Assembly: GCA_031394355.1 (NCBI GenBank) | Contig: JANNSU010000054.1 | Coordinates: 1-64,000 of the forward strand | Direction: 5' to 3' | DNA length: 64,000 nucleotides | DNA from: JAEUMY01 sp031394355 | Lineage (GTDB): Bacteria; Pseudomonadota; Gammaproteobacteria; Burkholderiales; Usitatibacteraceae | Shown here: positions 1 through 9,193 of the stretch, one piece after another | Position numbering within the stretch: the first letter of the stretch is position 1 | How the letters are laid out: every line of letters starts with the position of its first letter | Translations under genes and position numbers: made by a program | Notes under the pieces: model-generated | The model's database searches: none | Seen by the model: the letters and a program-made list of their open reading frames with translations, nothing else | What the model was told of the DNA's origin: nothing

Positions 1-1663
1 CCAATGGTGGTGAGGCCAGGAAGTTGGCGCGAATATTCGCATGGATGCGCGCTTCGAAGTTGCGGTTGCCTGACAGCACGGCCGCAGCAATGAGGTCATT
101 GGCAACAATGGACTCATTGAACTCGGGCCGCAGGTCGCCGGCATTGCCGATGCAGGTCGTGCAGCCGTAGCCCGCAAGGTAGAACCCCAGCTTTTCCAGA
201 TAGGTGAGCAGACCAGCCTTGGTGAGGTAGTCGGTCACCACACGCGATCCCGGTGCCAACGAGGTCTTGATGTGGGGCTTGACGGTAAGGCCCTTCTCGA
301 CCGCCTTTTTGGCAAGAAGACCTGCTGCCAGCAGCACGCCCGGGTTGGAGGTGTTGGTGCAGGACGTAATGGCTGCGATCAGCACATCGCCTGAGCCGAT
401 TTCGACGCCGTCCTTTGACGTGAAGCGCTTGTTCAGATCCTCTGGTGCTTTGGCAAAGCCGTTGTCCGCCACCGGCTTGGAAAAGAGCGATGTGAATTGC
501 GACTTCATGTTGCCCAGTTCGATGCGATCCTGCGGACGCTTCGGGCCTGCGAGCGATGCTGTCACGGTCGACAAGTCGAGCGCCAGGGATTGCGAATATT
601 CGCACTCACCCTGCATCGGGACGCCGAACAGACCCTGCGCCTTGAAATAACTCTCGAACGCGTCGATTTCGTCGGCGGTGCGGCCAGTGGCCTTGAGATA
701 GTCGACAGTGGTTTCATCCACCGGGAAGAAGCCCATGGTGGCACCGTATTCGGGCGCCATGTTGGCAATGGTTGCGCGGTCGGGCAGGGCCAGCGTCTTG
801 GTGCCTTCGCCGAAGAACTCGACAAACTTGCCCACGACTTTTGCCTTGCGTAACATCTCGGTCACGGTGAGCACGAGGTCAGTCGCGGTGACGCCTTCCG
901 GCAGCTTGCCGGTGAGGTTCACGCCCACTACATCCGGTGTCAGGAAATAGACAGGCTGGCCCAGCATGCCGGCCTCCGCTTCGATGCCGCCCACACCCCA
1001 GCCCACCACGCCGATACCGTTGATCATGGTGGTGTGTGAGTCGGTGCCGACCAGCGTGTCCGGGTTGTACACACCGTCTTTTGCGTGCACGCCGCGCGCC
1101 AGATACTCGAGGTTGACCTGGTGCACGATACCGATGCCGGGTGGCACGACCTTGAACGTGTCGAACGCCTGCATGCCCCACTTCATGAACTGGTAGCGCT
1201 CTTCGTTGCGCTGGAATTCGAGCTTCATGTTGAGATCGAGCGCATCCTTGTTGCCGTAGTGGTCGACCTGAACCGAATGGTCCACCACGAGATCCACCGG
1301 AACCAGCGGTTCAATCACTTTTGGATTCTTGCCCATCTTGCTCACTACGCCACGCATGGCGGCCAGGTCTGCAAGCAAGGGAATGCCGGTGAAGTCCTGC
1401 AGCACCACGCGCGCAACGATGAAGGGAATCTCGTTTTCTCGTTTGTCGTTGGGGCCCCAGCTGGCCAGCTGCTTGACATGCTCCTCGGACACCTTCTTGC
1501 CATCCACATTGCGCAGTACGGCCTCCAGTACGATGCGGATGGAAACTGGCAGCTTACCCACGTTCGGGAAGGACTTGGCCAGTTCGGGCAGCGAATAGAG
1601 CTGGCCAGTCTTGCCAGAGGCAAGCGAGAAAGATTGCAGCGTATTGAAAGTGTTGTGGGCCAT
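1..1663 (-). CDS. acnA: Aconitate hydratase, AcnA type (partial, 3' end outside window)
   Basis: Encodes the TCA-cycle enzyme that interconverts citrate and isocitrate through cis-aconitate with a [4Fe-4S] cluster. 554 residues are visible from MAHNTFNTL; AcnA proteins are near 900, so roughly 340 C-terminal residues, including the swivel domain, lie beyond the left edge. The cluster cysteines are seen in SCTNTSNP (near residue 435) and in CTTC (near 500). The ATG at 1663 is the only sensible start and lies 151 bases after prpF, so it may be read with the prp genes. Two exact copies of the 12-bp palindrome lie in frame (29-40 as ANIR, 592-603 as EYS). Identity is secure from the long collinear match to the AcnA/IRP1 family; AcnA rather than AcnD because AcnD is present separately downstream. 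Confidence 0.93.
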   Translation of the reverse strand, partial: MAHNTFNTLQSFSLASGKTGQLYSLPELAKSFPNVGKLPVSIRIVLEAVLRNVDGKKVSEEHVKQLASWGPNDKRENEIPFIVARVVLQDFTGIPLLADLAAMRGVVSKMGKNPKVIEPLVPVDLVVDHSVQVDHYGNKDALDLNMKLEFQRNEERYQFMKWGMQAFDTFKVVPPGIGIVHQVNLEYLARGVHAKDGVYNPDTLVGTDSHTTMINGIGVVGWGVGGIEAEAGMLGQPVYFLTPDVVGVNLTGKLPEGVTATDLVLTVTEMLRKAKVVGKFVEFFGEGTKTLALPDRATIANMAPEYGATMGFFPVDETTVDYLKATGRTADEIDAFESYFKAQGLFGVPMQGECEYSQSLALDLSTVTASLAGPKRPQDRIELGNMKSQFTSLFSKPVADNGFAKAPEDLNKRFTSKDGVEIGSGDVLIAAITSCTNTSNPGVLLAAGLLAKKAVEKGLTVKPHIKTSLAPGSRVVTDYLTKAGLLTYLEKLGFYLAGYGCTTCIGNAGDLRPEFNESIVANDLIAAAVLSGNRNFEARIHANIRANFLASPPL

Positions 1664-1814
1664 GGTCGAAAGTCAGCCTTTCAGGAGATTGTTGGGCCGC
1701 GCAGCGCGATCACGCCGGTTGGCGTTGCAAGTACTTGAAGAGCCGAATGGTAGCGGCTTTTTCTGTACGGGGATGCGTGCGTGGGCAAGGCGTCAATTAT
1801 GGAGAAGAGGCGGG

Positions 1815-3017
1815 TCAGGTTGCGACGCCGGGAATGTGCACAGTGCCTTCCATGAGTACGCGGGCGCTGCGACTCATTACAGCCTTCCTTACTACCCATT
1901 CACCTTCCACCTGTGCCGCCTCGGCTCCAACGCTCAAGGTGCCTGAAGGATGGCCAAAGCGCACGATATTCCGCGTACCGCCGCCCGCAGCCAGATTGAC
2001 CAGCGTACCGGGAATAGCGGCAGCAGCACCGATGGCGACTGCAGCAGTCCCCATCATGGCGTGATGCAACTTGCCCATGGACATGGCGCGAACCAGCAAG
2101 TCCACCTCTTTGGCTGCAACAGGTTTGCCGCTGGAGGAGACGTAATCTGTCGGCGGTGCCACGAATGCAATCTTGGGCGTGTGCTGGCGCTTGGCGGCTT
2201 CATCCACGGATTTGATGAGACCCATGCGGATGGCGCCCTGTGCGCGCAGGGCTTCGAATTTCTCCAGCGCCCGTGGATCGCCGTTGATGGCGTCCTGCAA
2301 CTCGGTGCCGGTATAGCCAATGGCGTCGGCATTCACGAAAATCGTCGGAATGCCCGCATTGATCAGCGTGGCCTTCAGCGTGCCAAGGCCAGGAATTTCA
2401 AGGTCATCGACCAAATTGCCGGTGGGAAACATGGCACCGCCGTTGTCAACCCCGGCACCGGGCTCTTCTGCGGCCGGGTCCATGAACTCCAGTTGCACTT
2501 CAGCAGCGGGGAAGGTCACGCCATCGAGCTCGAAGTCGCCGGTTTCCTGTACTTGGCCATGGGTGATGGGGACATGGGCGATGATGGTCTTGCGAATATT
2601 CGCCTGCCAGATGCGAACGGTCGCGACGCCGTCTTGCGGAATGCGCGACCCATCAACGAGACCATTGGTGATCGCAAAGGGACCGACAGCAGCCGACAGG
2701 TTGCCGCAATTGCCGCTCCAATCGACGAAGGGCTTGTCGATGGACACCTGACCAAAGAGATAGTCGACATCGTGATTCGGCTGTGTGCTCCTTGAGAGGA
2801 TGACCGCCTTGCTGGTGCTGGAGGTCGCTGCGCCCATGCCATCAATCTGCTTGCCATAGGGATCAGGGCTGCCGATGACGCGCAGCAGCAGCGCGTCGCG
2901 CGCCGGGCCAGGCACCTGTGCGACGGCGGGCAAGTCAGTCAGCTTGAAGAACACGCCCTTGCTGGTGCCGCCACGCATGTAAGTGGCGGGGATTTTGATT
3001 TGCGAGGCAGACGTCAT
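1815..3017 (-). CDS. prpF: 2-methylaconitate cis-trans isomerase PrpF
   Basis: PrpF isomerises the 2-methylaconitate isomer made by AcnD into the cis form that aconitase can hydrate, completing the AcnD-dependent methylcitrate cycle. The protein (400 residues) has the family N-terminus with YMRGGTSKG, the DWSGNCGN segment holding the conserved cysteine near residue 105, and the GTAAVAIGAAAAIPGT region near the C-terminus. I chose ATG 3017, two bases after the acnD stop, because AAGGTGG sits 7 bases upstream; an in-frame TTG at 3023 would overlap acnD by four bases. It is directly coupled to acnD, as is usual in beta- and gammaproteobacteria. One palindrome copy (2592-2603) is read as ANIR. 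Confidence 0.95.
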   Translation of the reverse strand: MTSASQIKIPATYMRGGTSKGVFFKLTDLPAVAQVPGPARDALLLRVIGSPDPYGKQIDGMGAATSSTSKAVILSRSTQPNHDVDYLFGQVSIDKPFVDWSGNCGNLSAAVGPFAITNGLVDGSRIPQDGVATVRIWQANIRKTIIAHVPITHGQVQETGDFELDGVTFPAAEVQLEFMDPAAEEPGAGVDNGGAMFPTGNLVDDLEIPGLGTLKATLINAGIPTIFVNADAIGYTGTELQDAINGDPRALEKFEALRAQGAIRMGLIKSVDEAAKRQHTPKIAFVAPPTDYVSSSGKPVAAKEVDLLVRAMSMGKLHHAMMGTAAVAIGAAAAIPGTLVNLAAGGGTRNIVRFGHPSGTLSVGAEAAQVEGEWVVRKAVMSRSARVLMEGTVHIPGVAT

Positions 3018-3019
3018 GT

Positions 3020-5614
3020 TCAAGCCACCTTGCGCGCTTCAAGAAAATCCTTGGCGAAGCGCTGCAGTACGCCGCCGGCTTCATAAATCGATACTTCCTC
3101 TGCGGTATCGAGGCGACACGTCATGATGACTTCAACGCGCTCACCGCTTTTGCGTGTGATGGCCAACGTGAGGTCTGCACGTGGCTTGCGTTCGCCCATC
3201 ACGTCGTACGTTTCGCTGCCGTCGAGCTTCAGAGTGAGGCGGTTGGTGCCGGGCTTGAACTCAAGCGGCAACACGCCCATGCCGATGAGATTGGTGCGAT
3301 GAATGCGTTCGAAGCCCTCTGCCGCGATAACCTCCACGCCTGCCAGTCGAACGCCCTTGGCCGCCCAGTCGCGCGACGAGCCCTGGCCGTAGTCGGCGCC
3401 TGCGATGATGATGAGCGGCTGCTTGCGCGCCATGTAGGTTTCGATGGCTTCCCACATGCGCACGATCTTGCCCTCCGGCTCCAGTCGGGCGAGCGAACCC
3501 TTCTTCACTTGACCATCGACCACAGCCATTTCGTTCATCAGCGTGGGATTGGCGAACGTGGCGCGCTGTGCGGTGAGGTGGTCGCCGCGGTGCGTGGCGT
3601 AGGAATTGAAGTCCTCTTCCGGCAAACCCATCTTGGCCAAGTATTCGCCAGCCGCGCTGTCCAGCAGAATAGCGTTCGATGGAGAGAGATGATCGGTCGT
3701 GATGTTGTCTGGCAGCACTGCAAGTGGACGCAGGCCGCGCAACGTGCGTTCGCCAGCCAGTGCACCTTCCCAATACGGGGGACGGCGGATGTATGTGCTC
3801 TGCGGTCTCCACGCATACAACGGGTTCACCCTGGTGCCGCTGTCCTGTCGGATGGCAAACATCGGCTCGTACACCTTGCGAAACTGTTCCGGCTTCACGC
3901 TGGAGGCGACGATGGCATCAATCTCCGAGTCGGTGGGCCAGATGTCCTTCAATGTGACTGAATTGCCCTCCTTATCGATCCCGAGCACATCTTTCTCGAT
4001 GTCGAAGCGCACCGTGCCGGCAATGGCATAGGCCACCACGAGCGGCGGCGAGGCCAAAAATGCCTGCTTGGCATAGGGGTGAATGCGGCCATCGAAATTG
4101 CGGTTGCCGGAGAGCACTGCTGTTGCGTACAAATCGCGGTCGATGATTTCCTTCTGGATGACCGGGTCCAGCGCGCCAGACATGCCGTTGCAGGTAGTGC
4201 AGGCAAAGGCCACGATGCCGAAGCCCAGTTGCTCCAGCTCGGACAGAAGTTTGGCTTCTTCCAGATACAGCTGTACCGCTTTGGATCCGGGTGCCAGTGA
4301 CGACTTGACCCAGGGCTTGCGGGTCAGCCCGCGAATATTCGCATTGCGTGCGAGCAGCCCAGCAGCAATCACGTTGCGCGGATTGCTGGTGTTGGTGCAG
4401 GACGTGATGGCAGCAATGATGACCGCGCCGTCCGGCATCAACCCTTCTTCCTGCTTCCACGCTGCGGCGATGCCACGCTCCGCCAGCGCCGACGTCGGCA
4501 GGCGCTTGTGCGGATTGGACGGCCCCGCCATGTTGCGGACGACCGTGGAGAGATCAAACTTGAGTACACGCTCGTACTCGGCAGTCTTCAGTGCATCGGC
4601 CCACAGGCCCGTGTGCTTCGCATAGGTCTCGACGAGCTTGACCTGCGCGTCTTCGCGCCCCGTCAGCTTCAGATAGTCGATGGTCTGCTGGTCGATGAAG
4701 AACATTGCAGCCGTGGCGCCATACTCCGGTGCCATGTTGGATATCGTGGCGCGGTCACCCAGCGTGAGCGCTGAAGCACCTTCGCCGTAAAACTCCAGAT
4801 ACGCGCCAACGACCTTTTCCTTGCGCAGGAATTCCGTCATGGCCAGCACCAGGTCGGTAGCGGTGATGTTGGGTTGCAGCTTGCCTGACAGTTCAACGCC
4901 GACAATGTCGGGCAGACGCATCCACGACGCACGACCCAGCATGACGTTCTCAGCTTCGAGTCCGCCGACGCCGATTGCAATGACGCCCAGCGCATCCACA
5001 TGCGGCGTGTGGCTGTCCGTGCCGACGAGCGTGTCGGGATAAGCAACACCATCCTTGGAAAAGATGACGGGTGACATCCGCTCCAGATTGATCTGATGCA
5101 TGATCCCGTTGCCCGGCGGAATGACTTCCATGTTCTTGAACGCAAGCCGCGTCCAGTCGATGAAGTGGAAGCGGTCTTCGTTGCGGCGATCTTCAACGGC
5201 GCGATTCTTCTCGAATGCGTCTATCTCAAAGCCTGCGTGCTCAACGGCCAGCGAGTGGTCGACGATGAGCTGCACCGGCACCACAGGATTCACTTGCGCC
5301 GGGTCGCCGCCTTGTTCAGCGATCGCATCGCGCAGTCCCGCGAGATCGACGAGTGCCGTCTGGCCAAGGATATCGTGGCACACCACCCGAGCCGGGAACC
5401 AAGGGAAGTCAAGCTCGCGCTTCCGCTCAATGAGCTGGCCGAGATAGGCATTGAGTTTGTCCGGCTCGGCACGGCGCACGAGGTTTTCGGCATGCACGCG
5501 GGCGGTGTAGGGCAGCTTGTCCCAGGCACCGGGTTGCAGCGTATTGATGGCTTCCCGCGCATCGAAGTGATCCAGCGCCGTGCCGGGGAGGGGTTTGCGG
5601 TATTGGGTGTTCAT
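3020..5614 (-). CDS. acnD: 2-methylcitrate dehydratase, Fe/S-dependent (AcnD)
   Basis: AcnD dehydrates 2-methylcitrate in the methylcitrate cycle and replaces the cofactor-free PrpD in many betaproteobacteria. The 864-residue length and the N-terminus MNTQYRKPLPGT are typical of AcnD, shorter than AcnA. Cluster cysteines are in SCTNTSNP (near residue 408) and CTTCNG (near 473). It follows prpC and is coupled to prpF. The start ATG 5614 has no purine-rich Shine-Dalgarno sequence: the bases before it are the pyrimidine arm of a 30-bp hairpin (5619-5700), so translation may depend on that structure. A palindrome copy at 4331-4342 is read as ANIR. Confidence 0.96.
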   Translation of the reverse strand: MNTQYRKPLPGTALDHFDAREAINTLQPGAWDKLPYTARVHAENLVRRAEPDKLNAYLGQLIERKRELDFPWFPARVVCHDILGQTALVDLAGLRDAIAEQGGDPAQVNPVVPVQLIVDHSLAVEHAGFEIDAFEKNRAVEDRRNEDRFHFIDWTRLAFKNMEVIPPGNGIMHQINLERMSPVIFSKDGVAYPDTLVGTDSHTPHVDALGVIAIGVGGLEAENVMLGRASWMRLPDIVGVELSGKLQPNITATDLVLAMTEFLRKEKVVGAYLEFYGEGASALTLGDRATISNMAPEYGATAAMFFIDQQTIDYLKLTGREDAQVKLVETYAKHTGLWADALKTAEYERVLKFDLSTVVRNMAGPSNPHKRLPTSALAERGIAAAWKQEEGLMPDGAVIIAAITSCTNTSNPRNVIAAGLLARNANIRGLTRKPWVKSSLAPGSKAVQLYLEEAKLLSELEQLGFGIVAFACTTCNGMSGALDPVIQKEIIDRDLYATAVLSGNRNFDGRIHPYAKQAFLASPPLVVAYAIAGTVRFDIEKDVLGIDKEGNSVTLKDIWPTDSEIDAIVASSVKPEQFRKVYEPMFAIRQDSGTRVNPLYAWRPQSTYIRRPPYWEGALAGERTLRGLRPLAVLPDNITTDHLSPSNAILLDSAAGEYLAKMGLPEEDFNSYATHRGDHLTAQRATFANPTLMNEMAVVDGQVKKGSLARLEPEGKIVRMWEAIETYMARKQPLIIIAGADYGQGSSRDWAAKGVRLAGVEVIAAEGFERIHRTNLIGMGVLPLEFKPGTNRLTLKLDGSETYDVMGERKPRADLTLAITRKSGERVEVIMTCRLDTAEEVSIYEAGGVLQRFAKDFLEARKVA

Positions 5615-5618
5615 TGCT

Positions 5619-5700
5619 AGTGAGGAGTGAGGTGTGAAGAGTGAGGAGGAAGGCGCAGGACAGAGGTTGTCTCCTCACTCCTCACACCTGACTCCTCACT
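5619..5700. repeat. Long purine/pyrimidine hairpin (30-bp arms) between prpC and acnD
   Basis: Arms 5619-5648 and 5671-5700 are complementary at 28 of 30 positions around a 22-base loop. Each arm is built from GTGAGGA-like short repeats. In the prp transcript the purine arm comes first and the pyrimidine arm ends four bases before the acnD start codon. There is no U-tract, so it is not a simple terminator. Confidence 0.9.
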
Positions 5701-5706
5701 GCCGCA

Positions 5707-6870
5707 TCAGCGGCGATCTTTGATTGGCACGAACTCGAGATCTTCCGGCCCCGTGTAGTTGGCCGAGGGACGGATGATCTTGCCGTCGATGCGCTGCTCG
5801 ATCACATGCGCCGCCCATCCGGACGTGCGCGAGATGATGAAAAGCGGCGTAAACATCGCGGTGGGCACACCCATCTGGTGATACGACACGGCCGAGAACC
5901 AATCAAGGTTGGGAAACATCTTCTTCTCACGCCACATTACTGCTTCCAGGCGGTCGGCAATGTCAAACAACTTCATGTTGCCCGCGTCCTTCGAAAGCTT
6001 GCGGGCGACTTCCTTGATCACTTTGTTGCGCGGATCGGAGATCGTGTAGACGGGGTGGCCGAAGCCGATGACAACCTGCTTCTCCGACACACGCCTCACG
6101 ATGTCGGCTTCAGCCTCATCCGGATTGTCGTAGCGGGACTGGATCTCGAATGCTGCCTCGTTGGCGCCGCCATGCTTGGGGCCACGCAGTGCACCGATCG
6201 CTCCGGTGATGGCGGAATGCATGTCCGAGCCGGTGCCTGCAATGACGCGAGCAGTGAAGGTTGACGCATTGAACTCGTGCTCGGCATACAGCACCAACGA
6301 CGTATGCATCGACTTGACCCACAGATCGGACGGTGTCGTGCCGTGCAGCAGATGCAGGAAATGACCGCCAATGGAGTCGTCGTCCGTTTCCACATCGATG
6401 CGCTTGCCATTGATGGCGAAGTGGTACCAGTACAGCAGCATGGATCCGAATGACGCCATGAGGCGGTCCGCGATGTCGCGGGCTCCCTGGATGTTGTGGT
6501 CATCCTTTTCCGGCAGGTTGCAACCCAAAGCTGAACAGCCTGTACGCAGCACATCCATGGGGTGGGCGGAGGCGGGCAGGGACTCCAGTACATCCTGCAC
6601 CGCAACCGGGATGCCGCGCAGCGACTTCAGCTTGGTTTTGTAAGCGGTCAGCTCAGGGTGCGTCGGCAATTTGCCATGCACCAGAAGAAACGCAATCTCC
6701 TCAAACTCGCAAGCATCTGCCACGTCCAGAATGTCGTAGCCGCGATAGTGGAGGTCATTACCGGTACGCCCCACTGTGCACAGGGCGGTATTGCCTGCAG
6801 TCACGCCTGACAAGGCAACTGATTTCTTTGGCTTGGGGCCGGAGGGGGCGGGCGCGGCTTCTGCTGTCAT
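5707..6870 (-). CDS. prpC: 2-methylcitrate synthase PrpC
   Basis: Condenses propionyl-CoA with oxaloacetate to 2-methylcitrate, the entry step of the methylcitrate cycle. The 387-residue citrate-synthase fold protein has the catalytic histidine segments HGGANEA (near residue 233) and GFGHPVY (near 266), and the PrpC-like N-terminal segment HYRGYDI. It lacks the N-terminal extension of the type II citrate synthase encoded at 15934-17220, which argues for PrpC rather than GltA. A GGAG ribosome site lies before ATG 6870, and the start overlaps the upstream small gene by four bases (ATGA), so the two are translationally coupled. Confidence 0.95.
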   Translation of the reverse strand: MTAEAAPAPSGPKPKKSVALSGVTAGNTALCTVGRTGNDLHYRGYDILDVADACEFEEIAFLLVHGKLPTHPELTAYKTKLKSLRGIPVAVQDVLESLPASAHPMDVLRTGCSALGCNLPEKDDHNIQGARDIADRLMASFGSMLLYWYHFAINGKRIDVETDDDSIGGHFLHLLHGTTPSDLWVKSMHTSLVLYAEHEFNASTFTARVIAGTGSDMHSAITGAIGALRGPKHGGANEAAFEIQSRYDNPDEAEADIVRRVSEKQVVIGFGHPVYTISDPRNKVIKEVARKLSKDAGNMKLFDIADRLEAVMWREKKMFPNLDWFSAVSYHQMGVPTAMFTPLFIISRTSGWAAHVIEQRIDGKIIRPSANYTGPEDLEFVPIKDRR

Positions 6871-7190
6871 GGTTGCTCCTTCTTGGGACTGTGCGGGGAA
6901 CTCAAATCATCTTCGCTGCGGAACACACTCTCAAAGCGCTCACGCAGTTCGTTCTTCTGTGAGTACCAGCGTGTGGGTGTCATCCAGTTTTCATTGAGTA
7001 CCTGCGCTTGCGAATATTCGCCGGAGCGCAGGGCTTCGAAGCGATTGCGCAGTTCATTGCGCGCGCTGTACCAATTGGCATCCATCCAGCCCGCATCCCA
7101 TGGAACAAACCGCTGCTTGGGACGGCGCGTGCGCAGATAGCCTTTGTTGGCCTGTGAGGCTCGACGGGGGGGAACACGGAACAAGGACAT
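6867..7190 (-). CDS. Small basic protein of unknown function with an internal duplication
   Basis: I do not recognise a named family. The 107-residue protein is rich in Arg, Trp and Glu and has no signal peptide or membrane segment. It contains two related segments of about 22 residues, around WYSARNELRNRFEALRS (near residue 40) and WYSQKNELRERFESVFRS (near 75). It is wedged between prpB (18 bases away) and prpC (4-base overlap), in the same direction, so it is probably expressed with the methylcitrate enzymes. The in-frame palindrome 7010-7021 (EYS) lies between the two repeats. A protein-binding or regulatory role is possible but nothing in the sequence proves it. Confidence 0.75.
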   Translation of the reverse strand: MSLFRVPPRRASQANKGYLRTRRPKQRFVPWDAGWMDANWYSARNELRNRFEALRSGEYSQAQVLNENWMTPTRWYSQKNELRERFESVFRSEDDLSSPHSPKKEQP

Positions 7191-7208
7191 GAGCGGGCTG
7201 AGCGGCGG

Positions 7209-8093
7209 CTACTTGCCACGCGCAAAGAGCGCGTCCAGCTTCGTCTCGAAGTCGTGGTAGTTGATGCGGGAGTACAACTCTTCCCGTGTCTGCATCGTGC
7301 CCACGACATTCTTCTGCGTGCCATCGCGGCGGATGGCTTCGTACACGGTTTCCGCAGCCTTGTTCATGGCACGGAACGCGGAGAGCGGGTAGAGCACCAT
7401 CGCCACATTGACCGCCTTCAGCTCGTCAACGGTAAATAGAGGTGTGGCACCAAACTCCGTGATGTTGGCCAGAATCGGCACTTTCACCGCTTCGGCAAAT
7501 TGCTGGTACATCTCAAGGCTGGTGATGGCCTCGGGGAAAATGGCGTCGGCACCCGCTTCCACGCAGGCCACGGCGCGCTCCACTGCTTTGTCCAAGCCTT
7601 CAACAGCCAATGCGTCGGTGCGGGCCATGATGACAAACGACGCATCGGTGCGCGCGTCGGCAGCGGCCTTCACCCTATCCACCATTTCCTCCTTGCTCAC
7701 GATTTCCTTGCCCGGCCGGTGACCACAGCGCTTGGCACCGACCTGGTCCTCGATGTGCATCGCGGCCGCGCCAAATTTGATGAGTGACTTGGTGGTGCGG
7801 GCCACGTTGAAGGCCGATGCGCCGAATCCGGTGTCCACGTCCACCAGGAGCGGCAGATCACAGACATCGGTGATGCGGCGGATGTCTGTCAACACATCAT
7901 CCAGGTTGCTGATGCCCAAGTCTGGCAATCCCAGCGAACCTGCCGCAACACCGCCCCCGGAAAGGTAGATCGCCTTGTAACCGGCCCGCTGGGCCAGCAG
8001 AGCATGATTGGCGTTGATGGCGCCGGGTATCTGAAGCGGCACCTCATCCTTGAGTGCCTGGCGGAATTTCTGTCCGGCGGTCATTGCGGTCAT
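7209..8093 (-). CDS. prpB: 2-methylisocitrate lyase PrpB
   Basis: Cleaves 2-methylisocitrate to pyruvate and succinate, the last step of the methylcitrate cycle. The isocitrate-lyase/PEP-mutase fold is shown by YLSGGG near the N-terminus, DVDTGFG (near residue 86, metal and substrate binding) and the active-site loop KRCGHRPGK (near 121). The frame is open to a GTG at 8186, but I start at ATG 8093 (MTAMTAGQKF), which gives 294 residues, the usual PrpB length, with AAGG nine bases upstream. The 96-base space upstream carries a TTGTC-N14-GACAA inverted repeat that could be an operator. Confidence 0.95.
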   Translation of the reverse strand: MTAMTAGQKFRQALKDEVPLQIPGAINANHALLAQRAGYKAIYLSGGGVAAGSLGLPDLGISNLDDVLTDIRRITDVCDLPLLVDVDTGFGASAFNVARTTKSLIKFGAAAMHIEDQVGAKRCGHRPGKEIVSKEEMVDRVKAAADARTDASFVIMARTDALAVEGLDKAVERAVACVEAGADAIFPEAITSLEMYQQFAEAVKVPILANITEFGATPLFTVDELKAVNVAMVLYPLSAFRAMNKAAETVYEAIRRDGTQKNVVGTMQTREELYSRINYHDFETKLDALFARGK

Positions 8094-8139
8094 GAGCTGG
8101 CCTTGCTGTGGGTCGGTTGGGTTGATTGCTTCGGACGGA

Positions 8140-8163
8140 TTGTCAGCATGCAATTCTAGACAA
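8140..8163. promoter_or_regulatory. TTGTC-N14-GACAA inverted repeat upstream of prpB
   Basis: A 5-bp inverted repeat spaced by 14 bases lies about 47 bases upstream of the prpB ATG, in the only sizeable gap (96 bases) of the minus-strand cluster between 7190 and 9173. Its position suits an operator or promoter for the prp genes. No prpR-like gene is in the window, so the regulator is unknown. Confidence 0.3.
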
Positions 8164-8189
8164 GCTGGTACAGATTTTCCTGACACTGA

Positions 8190-9173
8190 TCAGAAGAACG
8201 CTTCGATGGCCTCCTCCGGAACCCGGACGCCGGTGATTCGGGCCTTCTTGAGCAGCTCCCAAAAATAGCGATAGGTCGCACGGTCATGCAGCTCGCCCTG
8301 ATACTGAATCGGCCCCCATGCCGCCTGTTGGGCGGCCAGCAGGATGTTGGCGGCGTCGGCCACGTCGGTAAGGTCAGGCTTCATGGCGTCGACAATCGCG
8401 TTGATCTGCGCAGGATAAATACTCCACATTCTCAGGAAGCCAAACTCGTTGCGGGCGCGCCAAGCATCTCGGAACACGTTGTAAGTGTTCTTGAGATCCA
8501 GCGAGACATTGTGCGCGGGCACCACGCCATTTGCCAAGGCTGCTGCCACAACTTCAGTCTTGGCACGCACCAGCAGCGGATGGTCGAACTGGCCGGGTGA
8601 CCGCATGGCGGACGCGGGCAGGGCACCATGATGACCGGAAACGAAGTCCATGAGACCAAAATCCAGCACCTGCACCCAGGGCAGGGCCGCAAGCTGAAAT
8701 GCCTCCCGCAACGCGCCATGGGTTTCGACGAGGATGTGAATGGGAATCTCGCGTTTGATCCGCTTCTTCTTGGTCACTGCCTGCGCATAGGCAATCATCT
8801 CGGCGGTTTGGTCAGCCGAGGTCGACTTCGGGATCGTGATGTAGGCGAGCTCTTTTCCGGCACCGCCGATCAGGATGTCCAGATCCTTCTTCCAGTGCGG
8901 GTGGGTGTAGTCATGAATGCGCGCCCCGGCCATCTTGTGTGCATTGGCATCGCTGGTGAGCAGGCTCACAATCATCTCGGCATGCTGCTTTTCCTGTCCT
9001 GACGGTGCGCCATCCTCGCAATCGCAGGTGATGTCGAAGATGGGTCCGAGCTTGCCTTGCAGTTCAAGCGCCTTCCCGATCAGCTTCTCCGATCCGGCGA
9101 AGTGCTCACAGGATGGGATGATCGGGAAGGGCTTCTCGCCCTGGAACAGTACCTGGTCGGGATGTTTGGACAT
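8190..9173 (-). CDS. HpcH/HpaI-type CoA-ester lyase (CitE/malyl-CoA lyase-like)
   Basis: A 327-residue TIM-barrel protein of the citrate-lyase beta/malyl-CoA lyase superfamily; members cleave or form (methyl)malyl-CoA and related esters using Mg2+. Visible marks are the acidic FDITCDCEDGAP segment (near residue 45), the VETHGAL strand (near 150) carrying a metal-binding glutamate, and the LDFGLMDFVSGHHGAL segment. It sits 20 bases after the mesaconyl-CoA hydratase-like gene. In that context condensation of glyoxylate with propionyl-CoA or acetyl-CoA, or the reverse, is a reasonable inference. Related genes next to sdh/mdh clusters in Burkholderiales are usually annotated only as CoA ester lyase, so the substrate is open. 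Confidence 0.82.
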   Translation of the reverse strand: MSKHPDQVLFQGEKPFPIIPSCEHFAGSEKLIGKALELQGKLGPIFDITCDCEDGAPSGQEKQHAEMIVSLLTSDANAHKMAGARIHDYTHPHWKKDLDILIGGAGKELAYITIPKSTSADQTAEMIAYAQAVTKKKRIKREIPIHILVETHGALREAFQLAALPWVQVLDFGLMDFVSGHHGALPASAMRSPGQFDHPLLVRAKTEVVAAALANGVVPAHNVSLDLKNTYNVFRDAWRARNEFGFLRMWSIYPAQINAIVDAMKPDLTDVADAANILLAAQQAAWGPIQYQGELHDRATYRYFWELLKKARITGVRVPEEAIEAFF

Positions 9174-9193
9174 GGGTTTCTCCTGGTGCGGGC

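Noticed and set aside
1741..1762. Terminator-like hairpin AGCCG/CGGCT followed by TTTT
   Set aside because: It points along the plus strand, where no gene ends; the flanking genes are both on the minus strand. Probably chance.
8094..8186. Longer PrpB start at GTG 8186
   Set aside because: The extra 31 residues do not resemble PrpB, while ATG 8093 gives the usual length and has a ribosome site. The candidate operator lies in this stretch.
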